Of a stretch of 64,000 bases of DNA, positions 53,708 through 61,769 are shown piece by piece. Position 1 is the first letter of the stretch; each line of letters starts with the position of its first letter. The notes below the pieces were generated by a model. The model did not search any database and was not told the origin of the DNA. It was given only the letters and a program-made list of their open reading frames with translations. Source of the DNA: an uncultured Steroidobacter sp. (GTDB lineage: Bacteria; Pseudomonadota; Gammaproteobacteria; Steroidobacterales; Steroidobacteraceae); NCBI GenBank assembly GCA_938008435.1, contig CALLKK010000032.1:1-64000 (forward strand). Direction: 5' to 3'. A program made the position numbers and the translations under genes.

Positions 53708-54996
53708 ACGGCTTGCTCGGCGTCATCGCACTGCTCGTGCTGCTCACGCTCGGCGTGCCGATCGGCGTGTCGATGGGCATCGTGGGCCTCGTCGGGCTCG
53801 TGCTCTTGCTCGGCCCCGAACCGGCACTCATCAAAGCGAGCACCGTCCTCTTCGAGACGATCACGCGCTATGAGCTCGGCGTGCTGCCGCTGTTCCTGCT
53901 GATGGCGCATCTGTGCTTCGCCGCGGGCGCCAGCCGCGATTTCTTCGAAGCCGCTGCACGCATGGTCGGACATCGGCGCGGCGGTCTTGCGATCGCCTCG
54001 ATTGCCGGATGCGCCGGCTTCGGCACGGTGAGCGGCTCGAGCCTGGCCACCGCCGCCACGATCGGCCTCATCGGTCTGCCCGAGATGCGCAAGCGCGGCT
54101 ATTCCGATGCACTGGCGACCGGCGCGATCGCCGCCGGCGGCACGCTGGGATCGATCATCCCGCCGTCGGGCGCCTTGATCGTGTTCGGCATCCTGGCCGA
54201 AGTCTCGATCGGCAAGCTCTTCACCGCCGCCATCATCCCGGGCGTGACGCAAGCGCTGTTCTATGTCGTCACGATCATGCTGCTGTGTCGCTGGCGGCCG
54301 AGCATCGGACCGGCGACACCGAAGGCGTCGTGGGCCGAGCGGCGCGCCGCGCTCTTGCGCATGCTCGATCTGCTCTTGCTCGTCCTGCTCGTGCTCGGCG
54401 GCATCGCGCTCGGCTGGTTCACGCCGACCGAAGCCGCATCCGTCGGCGCGGTCGGCGCGCTCGCGCTCTGCGCGCTGCGCCGTAAGCTGACTTACGCCGC
54501 GCTCGTGGATGCATTGAGCCAGACGCTGCGCACGACCGGCATGATCTATGTCGTCATCATCGGTGCGCTGCTTTTCTCCGTGTTCATGAGCGTCACCGGG
54601 CTTGCCGAGCACGTCTCGAACTTCGTCGACAGTCTGCCGGGCGGCAAATGGGTGGCGATCGCCGCCATCACCGTCATGCTGCTTGCGCTCGGCTCGGTCC
54701 TCGACGGACTGGCGATGATGCTGCTGACGACGCCGATTCTGCTGCCCATCGTCACCGAGCTCGGCTTCTCGGCGCTGTGGTTCGGCATTTATCTCGTGCG
54801 CACGATGGAGATCGGCTTCGTGCACCCGCCGATCGGCATCAACCTCTACGTGATTCAAGGCATTGCGAAAGACGTGCCGCTCGGGCGTATCTTCAAGGGC
54901 GTCGTGCCGTTCCTCGCGGCTGACCTCGTGCACCTGACGCTGTTGATCGCCCTACCCGCGCTCGCGCTCGCATTGCCTCAGTGGTTACATCAATGA
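53704..54996 (+). CDS. dctM: TRAP transporter large permease (DctM)
   Basis: The 430-residue product has about 12 membrane segments and the DctM hallmarks: LGVPIGVSMGIVGLVGLVLL, TVSGSSLATAATIGLIGLPE, GGTLGSIIPPSGALIVFGIL and MEIGFVHPPIGINLYVIQGI. It forms the sodium-driven channel of a TRAP uptake system for an organic acid. Its stop overlaps the start of the dehydratase-like gene by ATGA. Confidence 0.93.
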   Translation: MNGLLGVIALLVLLTLGVPIGVSMGIVGLVGLVLLLGPEPALIKASTVLFETITRYELGVLPLFLLMAHLCFAAGASRDFFEAAARMVGHRRGGLAIASIAGCAGFGTVSGSSLATAATIGLIGLPEMRKRGYSDALATGAIAAGGTLGSIIPPSGALIVFGILAEVSIGKLFTAAIIPGVTQALFYVVTIMLLCRWRPSIGPATPKASWAERRAALLRMLDLLLLVLLVLGGIALGWFTPTEAASVGAVGALALCALRRKLTYAALVDALSQTLRTTGMIYVVIIGALLFSVFMSVTGLAEHVSNFVDSLPGGKWVAIAAITVMLLALGSVLDGLAMMLLTTPILLPIVTELGFSALWFGIYLVRTMEIGFVHPPIGINLYVIQGIAKDVPLGRIFKGVVPFLAADLVHLTLLIALPALALALPQWLHQ

Positions 54997-56060
54997 GCTT
55001 TACGACAACGATTGATCAAGCGCTCGCCGCGCCGCTTGCCATCGCGGCCGAACGGCCCGCCGTCGGTTATATCGGTGCCGACGTGCCCGTCGAGCTGATC
55101 CTCGCCGCCGGCAAACAGCCGATTCGTCTGCGCGGCAGCAAGGGCCTTGCGACGCCGCGCGCCGACCGCTTCGTCGAAGCGAGCTTTTCGCTCGAAACGC
55201 GACGCATCGCCGAACAGTGGCTCGCGGGCGAGCTCGATGCGCTCGAAGCCGTCGTCTTCTCGCGCAGCGACGACAGCGCACAGCGCCTCTATTACTACAT
55301 CTGCGAGCTGCAGCGGATTCAGGCATGCCGCGGCCCGAAGCCGCTGCTGTTCGATGTCGCGACGCTGCCTCGCGCAACCAGCCTCGCGCACACGATCGAT
55401 TCGACGCGCCGGCTTGCCGCAGAGCTCGGCACCGTGGCCGACCGTCTGCCGCAAGCGATCGAACAAGCGGCATGCCGTCGCGCGCTCCTTGCACGGCTGC
55501 AGCGCGAACGCCTCGAAGGTCGTCTCCTCGGCAGCCTCGCGCAGCGCATCGTGCGTGCGCTGGAGCTGCGTTGGGACGCCGCGCTCGATGAGGCGGCGCT
55601 GCGCTGGCTCGATACGCTCGAAGCGACGTCGGCGCGACGCCGTCTCGTGCTCGTCGGCAGCGAGCCGCTCGACGAGGCGCTGCACGTTGCGGTCGAAGCG
55701 GCTGGCGCGACGATCGTCGCGGAGATCAACGAAGCCTCGGACATCGAGGCAACGCCGTCCGCAAGCGACGATCCGTTCGCGAAGCTCGCCGCTTACTACA
55801 GCGAACGCACGCGCCGAGCGCGCGACCGCCTGCGTCGCGCCGACGCGCTCGGCGAGCACGTGCAGACGCTACGCGCCGACGGCGCGATTCTGTGGCTGCT
55901 TTCGACCGACACCGGCATCGCGTGGGCGGCGCCGCGCATCGAGCAAGCGTTGCGCACGGCCGGTTGCGCGGTGCTCGAGCTCGTTCCGCAAGACGCGGAG
56001 CCGCGGGCTGCCCTGCTCGAGCAAGTCGCGGCATTCGCGCGTTCCTTGGAGGTCCAGTGA
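54993..56060 (+). CDS. 2-hydroxyacyl-CoA dehydratase-like subunit lacking cluster cysteines
   Basis: The 355-residue product has the fold signature of the smaller subunit of 2-hydroxyacyl-CoA dehydratases/benzoyl-CoA reductases (HgdB/BcrC/FldC type): GYIGADVPVELILAAGKQPI, a following AD motif (RADRFVEASF) and VVFSRSDDSAQRLYYY. In cluster-binding relatives these three places carry cysteines (GYFC, ADxYxQxxxC and VFPxxCD). Here they are Gly28, Ser64/Ser66 and Asp93, so a [4Fe-4S] cluster of the usual type is unlikely. The few other cysteines (104, 112, about 162) are not in the family positions. Start: ATG overlapping the DctM stop. A structural, non-redox partner subunit is inferred. Confidence 0.78.
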   Translation: MSFTTTIDQALAAPLAIAAERPAVGYIGADVPVELILAAGKQPIRLRGSKGLATPRADRFVEASFSLETRRIAEQWLAGELDALEAVVFSRSDDSAQRLYYYICELQRIQACRGPKPLLFDVATLPRATSLAHTIDSTRRLAAELGTVADRLPQAIEQAACRRALLARLQRERLEGRLLGSLAQRIVRALELRWDAALDEAALRWLDTLEATSARRRLVLVGSEPLDEALHVAVEAAGATIVAEINEASDIEATPSASDDPFAKLAAYYSERTRRARDRLRRADALGEHVQTLRADGAILWLLSTDTGIAWAAPRIEQALRTAGCAVLELVPQDAEPRAALLEQVAAFARSLEVQ

Positions 56061-58234
56061 ATCTGCTCAACGGTATTCGTGTGCTCGCGCTCGAAGAGGC
56101 GAGCGACAGCGCGCTGGCGCGTCTCGTCTCGAGCTTCGGCGCCGACGTCCGCCCGGTCACGCTCGCCGAGCTCGGCAGCGAAATCGGCGCTGCCGATGTG
56201 CTGATCGATCGCATCGGCGTGCCCGCGCTCGCCGACGCGGGTTTCACGCGCGATCAGCTCGAGGCGGCCAATCCGCGCCTCGTTCATGTCTCGGTCACGC
56301 CGTTCGGCAGCGACGGCCCGCGCGCCAAGTGGCGCGGCTCCGAGCTCGTCGCTTCGGCGATGGGCGGTACGCTGCGCCTGACCGGCGATCCTGATCGTCC
56401 GCCCGTCAAAGAAGCACTCGATGCGTGCTGGTTTCATGCCGACATGGCCGCAGCCGCAGGGCTGACCGCCGCGCTGTGGGAACGCGAGCAGTCGGGACGC
56501 GGCCAACACGTCGACGTGTCGGTGCAGGAAGTCGCCTTCTCGCGCAACGTCAACGGCGTGCTCGTCTGGCAGTTCGATCGCCGCAAGCTTCATCGCGTCG
56601 GCGGCGCGCTCAATTACGGCCGCGCCACCGTGCGCTGCATCTGGCCGCTCGCCGACGGCTATTGCTTTCACACGCTCATGACCGGCCGTTTCGGTGCGCC
56701 CGCCAATCAGGCGTTGAGCGATTGGATCGACGAATGCGGCTTGGAGAATCCGCTGCGCGGCGTCGACTGGACGACGTACAACCGCTCGACGCTCGATCCC
56801 GCCACGCGCGCGACATGGGAACGCGCCATCGAAGCATTCTTCCGTACGCGCACGCGCCGCGAGATCGCCGAAGAAGGCACACGGCGCGGCATCAATGCCA
56901 CCGTGATCGCCGAACCGGCCGATGTGCTCGCCGATCCGCATCTCGAAGCGCGTCCGTTCTGGTCCGGCACGGGCGCCGAGCGCGAGCCGTCGCGCTTCGT
57001 CCGCGTGACGCCGGGTCCGAGCATTACGAGCTCCAACTCCCGCCCGCGCGCGAGCGAGCGGCCCGGCCCCTTGAGCGGCGTGCGCGTGCTCGATTTTTCG
57101 TGGGCGCTCGTCGGCTCGATCACGACCAAGACGCTCGGCGATCTCGGCTGCGACGTGATCAAGGTGGAGTCGCGCGGCCGCGCCTGCCTGTCGCGCCTCG
57201 ACGTGCAAGTAAGCGTCTCGCGTCCCGACAGTCTCGACGACAAGCCGTGGTTCGCGCATCTCAACACGTCCAAGCGCAGCCTCGCGCTCGATCTCAAGAA
57301 GCCCGAGAGCCGCCGCGTGCTCGAGCCGCTCATCGAATGGGCCGACGTCGTCGTCGAGAATTTCTCGCCCGGCACGATGGCCAAGCTCGGCTTGGACTAC
57401 GCCACGCTCGTGAAGAAGAATCCGCGGCTCATCATGGTGTCGGGCAGCGTGTTCGGCCAAACCGGTCCGCTCGCGAGCTCATGGGGCGTCGATGGCACCG
57501 GCGCTGCATTGTCGGGCCGCACGTATCTCACGGGCTGGCCGGATCGCGATCCGGTGATTCCCGGCGCCGTCCCTTATGGCGATGTCATCGTGCCGTACGT
57601 GATGGCGGCGGCCGTGAGCGCCGCGCTGCGCGAACGCGAGCGCTCGGGACGCGGCTGCCATATCGATGCATCGATGTACGAGATCTGCGTGCAGCAGATG
57701 CGCGATGCGATCGTTGCAGCGGCGCGCGGCGCGCGTCCGCAACGCCAAGGCAACGCCGATCCGCGCGTCTTCCATCAAGCCGTCTATCCCGCGCGCGGCG
57801 AAGATCGCTGGATTGCGATCACGCTGCGCACGCCGGAAGAATGGCAGCGCCTATGCGCGCTCGCAGGGGTGTCGAGCATCGAGCGCTCGGCGACGACGGA
57901 GGCTGCGCTTGCCGATTGGTGCAAGGGACACGATGCCGAGCAGCTCGCCGAAACGTTGCAGCAACACGGCATCGCCGCGGGCTCGGTGCAGGACATCGAA
58001 GATCTGATGGAGCGCGATCCGCAGATTGCGGCGCGTCAGGCGCTCGTCACGCTCGATCATCCCCTGCTCGGCCCGTTCGGACACGTCCGCACCCCGATTA
58101 CGTTCTCGCGCAGCGTGCCGGCGCCGTATCGCGCACCCCGCTTGGGCGAGCACAGCGAGACCATCGCGCGCGAGCTCGCGGGCCTCAGCGCCGCGGACTT
58201 CGCGGCGCTCAATGACCAAGGAGTCTTTCGATGA
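56057..58234 (+). CDS. Tandem class III CoA-transferase (CaiB/BaiF, two domains)
   Basis: The 725-residue product is two class III CoA-transferase domains joined in one chain, about twice the usual 400 residues. The first runs to about residue 330 and has GRGQHVDVSVQEVAF with the candidate catalytic aspartate. The second begins GPLSGVRVLDFSWALVGSIT and has SGRGCHIDASMYEICV with its own aspartate, plus VVVENFSPGTMAKLGLDYAT. The first copy lacks the normal strongly conserved N-terminal entry and may be partly non-catalytic. Start: GTG behind GGAGG, overlapping the previous stop. CoA is moved between acyl groups; which acids are used is unknown. Confidence 0.87.
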   Translation: MNLLNGIRVLALEEASDSALARLVSSFGADVRPVTLAELGSEIGAADVLIDRIGVPALADAGFTRDQLEAANPRLVHVSVTPFGSDGPRAKWRGSELVASAMGGTLRLTGDPDRPPVKEALDACWFHADMAAAAGLTAALWEREQSGRGQHVDVSVQEVAFSRNVNGVLVWQFDRRKLHRVGGALNYGRATVRCIWPLADGYCFHTLMTGRFGAPANQALSDWIDECGLENPLRGVDWTTYNRSTLDPATRATWERAIEAFFRTRTRREIAEEGTRRGINATVIAEPADVLADPHLEARPFWSGTGAEREPSRFVRVTPGPSITSSNSRPRASERPGPLSGVRVLDFSWALVGSITTKTLGDLGCDVIKVESRGRACLSRLDVQVSVSRPDSLDDKPWFAHLNTSKRSLALDLKKPESRRVLEPLIEWADVVVENFSPGTMAKLGLDYATLVKKNPRLIMVSGSVFGQTGPLASSWGVDGTGAALSGRTYLTGWPDRDPVIPGAVPYGDVIVPYVMAAAVSAALRERERSGRGCHIDASMYEICVQQMRDAIVAAARGARPQRQGNADPRVFHQAVYPARGEDRWIAITLRTPEEWQRLCALAGVSSIERSATTEAALADWCKGHDAEQLAETLQQHGIAAGSVQDIEDLMERDPQIAARQALVTLDHPLLGPFGHVRTPITFSRSVPAPYRAPRLGEHSETIARELAGLSAADFAALNDQGVFR

Positions 58235-59523
58235 GCGCGCCAGCGCACGGCGGCCAACGCAGCCGCAAGGACCTCGAATGCACCGCCGCGGCGACCGCGT
58301 ATCAGCGCGCATTCGTCGCCGATCTCAAGCGACGCGTGATCGACAACGGCGAGCCGTTCGCGATCGCCCAGGCCGACACGCCGCACGAGATCTTTCACGT
58401 GATGGACATTCCGCTCATCACGAACCAGTGGTGGTCCGCGTACATCTCGGCTAAACAGCTCTCGACGCATTACGACGGCGTGCTCGATCGGCTCGGCTAT
58501 CCGTCGAATCGCTGCCGTTACTGTGCGCTCGGGCTGGCGTGCACGCTCGATAACGATCCGGCACGCGCACCGTGGGGCGGCTTGCCGCGCCCGACCGTGC
58601 TCGTCGCGCGGCTCACCTGCGAATGCATCGAGCACGTCTTCTCGCAATGGGCCGAAGCGCTCGGCTCGGAGTTCTTCCCGCTCGAAGCACCCGGTTGGCA
58701 GGACAAGGATCCGCAATGGTTCCTGCACTCGCGCGAGCGCTGGAGCGAGGTGTACGAAGAGCGCCGCATCGAGCTGCTGGTCGAGGAAATGCGTCAGCTC
58801 ATCGCACTGCTCGAAGAGCGCACCGGACGGCGCTTCGACGAGGCGAAGCTCGAAGCGCTCATGCACGCGATCAACGAGCAGGAAAGCTACATCGCGGAGG
58901 CCGCCGAGATGATCGGCGCAGCGCGCCCCTGCCCGGTGTCGATCACGGATCAGATGCCGAATACCATGATTCCGCAATGGCATCGCGGCTCGCCGTGGGC
59001 CGTTGCGCACGCCAAGCGCTTTCGCGACGAAGTGGCGGCGCGCATCGCCGCCGGTCGCGGCGTCGGTAAACGCGAGCGGCTGCGCCTCATGTGGATCGGT
59101 GCGGGTCTCTGGCACGACACGGGCTTTTACAGCGCGCTCGAAGAACGCTACGGCGCGGTGTTCGTCTGGTCGATGTACATGCCCTTTGCCGGTCCGCAAT
59201 ACATTCGCGACGTGCAGGGCCGGCCGCTGCATGCGCTCGCGAGCCGCATCTGCTCGATGAACGAAGTGCTGCACCTGCCGCCGTGGATGAACGAGTGGAT
59301 GGTGAGCGAGGCGCGCCGCTGCGATATCGATGCGGCGGTGATGCTCGTACCGCCCGCCAATCGTCTGTCGCAGTCGGGCACGAAGCTCACGCATAATGCG
59401 CTCGCGAGCGCCGGCATTCCGACGCTTGCGCTCGATGCCGACATGGTCAACGCGCGCGATTGGAGTCACGAACGCATGGTCGAGCACGTTGCGAGCTTCC
59501 TGAAGCAGGAGCAGCTGCTGTGA
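58231..59523 (+). CDS. 2-hydroxyacyl-CoA dehydratase-like subunit with cysteines kept
   Basis: The 430-residue product is the larger (HgdA/BcrB-like) type of the 2-hydroxyacyl-CoA dehydratase family: DIPLITNQWWSAYISAKQLS, GYPSNRCRYCALGLACTL (Cys95, Cys98, Cys104), PTVLVARLTCECIEHVFSQW (Cys130, Cys132), and a C-terminal RRCDIDAAVMLVPPANRL. The cysteines near the family positions suggest a [4Fe-4S] cluster can be bound here. It probably forms a heterodimer with the cysteine-poor subunit encoded one gene earlier. The ATG overlaps the CoA-transferase stop (ATGA). Confidence 0.82.
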   Translation: MSAPAHGGQRSRKDLECTAAATAYQRAFVADLKRRVIDNGEPFAIAQADTPHEIFHVMDIPLITNQWWSAYISAKQLSTHYDGVLDRLGYPSNRCRYCALGLACTLDNDPARAPWGGLPRPTVLVARLTCECIEHVFSQWAEALGSEFFPLEAPGWQDKDPQWFLHSRERWSEVYEERRIELLVEEMRQLIALLEERTGRRFDEAKLEALMHAINEQESYIAEAAEMIGAARPCPVSITDQMPNTMIPQWHRGSPWAVAHAKRFRDEVAARIAAGRGVGKRERLRLMWIGAGLWHDTGFYSALEERYGAVFVWSMYMPFAGPQYIRDVQGRPLHALASRICSMNEVLHLPPWMNEWMVSEARRCDIDAAVMLVPPANRLSQSGTKLTHNALASAGIPTLALDADMVNARDWSHERMVEHVASFLKQEQLL

Positions 59524-60575
59524 AACGCTGCGTGCTCGTCCTGCTCGCGCTCTTGGCCGGCTGCGTGGAAAAGCCGGCCGGCGTGACCGTGCTCACTTAT
59601 GCGAGCCCTTACGCGCCCGGCCATCCGTTCAGCCGCGCCGACATCGAATGGATGACATGGGTCGAGGCGCAATCGCAGGGCAAGATCCGCATCCAGCCGT
59701 TCTGGGGCGGCACGCTGTTGTCGTCGGAACATTCGATGATCGAGCTGCGCCACGGCGTCGCCGATGTCGGGCTCATCACGCCGATCTACGTGCGCGGCGG
59801 CACGCATCTCATTCGCGCGCAAGCCGCCTTCTATGTGGGCATGGACACATACGAGCAGCAGACGGCGCTGTATCGCTGCCTGGCCGCCGCCCATCACCCG
59901 CAGTTCGCCCACGAGCTGCGCGGGCTGATGACGCTCGCGATCCAAGGCGGCAACTTGCCTGGCATCGTGACGCGCACGCGCCCGGTGCGCTCGCTCGAAG
60001 ACTTGCGCGGGCTGCGCCTGCGCGCGCCGTCGGAGCTGTTGAGCGTGCTCGAGCATCTCGGCGCCGATCCCGTCGACATGCCGATGGGCGAAGTCTATTC
60101 CGCGCTCGCCAAGGGCGTGCTCGACGGCGTCGTCGCGCCTGCCGACACGCTGCGCTCGCTGCATTTCGCGGAAGTCGCGAAGTACTTCAACACCATCAAG
60201 ATTCCGCGCGGCGCGTATGCCGCACGTGCGATGAGCGAAGCGCGTTGGGAACAACTCACGCCGGAAGAACGTGCGCTGCTCGAGCGCAGCACTGCAGTGT
60301 GGGAAGCAGCGCTTGCCCGCGAGCTCACGCAAGCGAACGAAGCCGGCTTCGCCGCCGGGCGCGCAGGCGGCATCGAGTTCTTCGACATGCCGGCCGACGA
60401 ACAGGCGCGCTTCGACGAGATTTACGCAGCCGACAGCGAGGCACGGGCGCGGCAGCTCGCCCGCTTCGGCATCGATGGACTTTCCGTTTTTCGCGACGCG
60501 CGCGATTTCGCCGCGCAGATCGCCGCGTCGCCGCAATTCGAGTGCACGAGCAAAGAGCATGAGCCGACCTCTTGA
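59520..60575 (+). CDS. dctP: TRAP transporter substrate-binding lipoprotein (DctP-like)
   Basis: The 351-residue product has a short leader ending in LLALLAGC, a lipobox, so it would be a lipoprotein; most TRAP binding proteins of Gram-negatives are soluble. Family motifs are GVADVGLITPIYVRGGTHLI, RSLEDLRGLRLRAPSELLSV, DPVDMPMGEVYSALAKGVLD and FNTIKIPRGAYAARAMSEAR. The arginine in RGLRLRAPSE is the usual carboxylate-binding residue, so the ligand is probably an organic acid. Start: GTG overlapping the previous stop by GTGA. The permease genes lie 4.5 kb upstream in the same operon. Confidence 0.88.
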   Translation: MKRCVLVLLALLAGCVEKPAGVTVLTYASPYAPGHPFSRADIEWMTWVEAQSQGKIRIQPFWGGTLLSSEHSMIELRHGVADVGLITPIYVRGGTHLIRAQAAFYVGMDTYEQQTALYRCLAAAHHPQFAHELRGLMTLAIQGGNLPGIVTRTRPVRSLEDLRGLRLRAPSELLSVLEHLGADPVDMPMGEVYSALAKGVLDGVVAPADTLRSLHFAEVAKYFNTIKIPRGAYAARAMSEARWEQLTPEERALLERSTAVWEAALARELTQANEAGFAAGRAGGIEFFDMPADEQARFDEIYAADSEARARQLARFGIDGLSVFRDARDFAAQIAASPQFECTSKEHEPTS

Positions 60576-61758
60576 AGGCATCCGCGTCGCCGACTTCAGC
60601 CATGTGATGGCTGGCCCCTTCGCCACGCATCTGCTGCGCCTGATGGGCGCAGAGGTGATCAAGGTCGAAGCGCCAGGCCGCGGCGATGCCATGCGTTACT
60701 ACGGCGCGGATCGGCGCTACGACGGCATGGCGCCGGCATTCATAGGGGTCAATGCCGGCAAGAAATCCATCACGCTCGATCTCAAGAAGCCGCTCGGTCA
60801 GGAAGCGGCACGCCGCTTGATCGCCTCCTCGGACGTCGTCGTCGAGAACTTTCGCCCGGGCACGATGGCGAAGTTCGGCCTCGACTACGATTCGGTGCGC
60901 GAGCTGCGCGCAGGCCTCATCTACTGCTCGGTTTCCGGTTACGGCCAAAGCGGACCGCGGCGCGACTGGCCTGCGATCGACAACATCGTGCAGGCGACGA
61001 GCGGCATGATGTCGTTGGGCGGCGCGCCGGGCGACGGCCCGGCCCGCGTCGGCTTTCCGGTGGTCGACACGCTCACGGGACAAACGGCAGCGCTGGCGAT
61101 TCTCGCGGCGCTGCTGCGCCGGCAGCGCGACGGACGCGGCGAGTACATCGACGTCGCCATGTTCGATGCGAGCCTCGCGTTCATGACCTCGGCCGTGGTG
61201 CCTTATCTCGTCACCGGCAAACCGCCCGAGCGCACCGGCAATGTCGGATACAGCGGCCAGCCGAGCTCCGGCGTGTTCACCGCTCAGGACGGACGACAGG
61301 TCTCGCTCGGCGTCGTGCAGCAATCGCAGTTCGAAGCGTTCGCGCGCGAGGTCGGCCGCACGCGCTGGCTCGAAGACCCGCGCTTCCGCACGCCGGATCT
61401 GCGTCGCAAGAATGCCAAGGAGATGCTCGCCGAGCTCGATGAGCTGTTCCGCGAAGCGCCCGCCGCGGAATGGGAAGCGCGCTTGAGCGCCGCCGGCATT
61501 CCCTGCGGCATGGTGCGCGATGTCGCGGAAGCCGCTTCGCTCCCCGCCCTCGACGAGCGTCAGCTCAAGCTGGGACTGCACATCACCGGGCTACCCGAGC
61601 GCGAGAACGTCGAGATCGTCAATGCCGGCTTTCTCTATCGCGAGGGTACGCCGGGCGTCGCCGAACCGCCGCCGCGTCTCGGCGAGCACAACGATGAAGT
61701 GCTGGCCGCGCTCGGTTTCGATGAAACCGAGCGTGCGGCGCTGACGCGCGGCGCTTGA
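60559..61758 (+). CDS. Class III CoA-transferase (CaiB/BaiF family)
   Basis: The 399-residue product is a single-domain class III CoA-transferase: PLEGIRVADFSHVMAGPFAT, EVIKVEAPGRGDAMRYYG, LDLKKPLGQEAARRL, VVVENFRPGTMAKFGLDYDS, SVSGYGQSGPR and GRGEYIDVAMFDASLAF with the candidate catalytic aspartate. It probably exchanges CoA between the imported acid and a product acyl-CoA. The ATG lies 17 bases before the end of the TRAP binding-protein gene, so they are coupled. It ends the operon at a hairpin shared with the convergent ligase gene. Confidence 0.9.
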   Translation: MSRPLEGIRVADFSHVMAGPFATHLLRLMGAEVIKVEAPGRGDAMRYYGADRRYDGMAPAFIGVNAGKKSITLDLKKPLGQEAARRLIASSDVVVENFRPGTMAKFGLDYDSVRELRAGLIYCSVSGYGQSGPRRDWPAIDNIVQATSGMMSLGGAPGDGPARVGFPVVDTLTGQTAALAILAALLRRQRDGRGEYIDVAMFDASLAFMTSAVVPYLVTGKPPERTGNVGYSGQPSSGVFTAQDGRQVSLGVVQQSQFEAFAREVGRTRWLEDPRFRTPDLRRKNAKEMLAELDELFREAPAAEWEARLSAAGIPCGMVRDVAEAASLPALDERQLKLGLHITGLPERENVEIVNAGFLYREGTPGVAEPPPRLGEHNDEVLAALGFDETERAALTRGA

Positions 61759-61766
61759 GCGCCGCG
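61747..61766. terminator. Bidirectional hairpin at operon end
   Basis: Arms CGCGGCGC and GCGCCGCG (8 bases) with loop TTGA, which contains the stop codon of the CoA-transferase gene. It sits between convergent genes only 11 bases apart. Confidence 0.55.
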
Positions 61767-61769
61767 GCT

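Noticed and set aside
58231..59523. Benzoyl-CoA reductase as a firm call for the dehydratase-like pair
   Set aside because: The pair resembles the whole 2-hydroxyacyl-CoA dehydratase/benzoyl-CoA reductase family, but the other reductase subunits (BcrA/BcrD-type ATPases) and ferredoxin are absent, so a specific reductase assignment is not supported.
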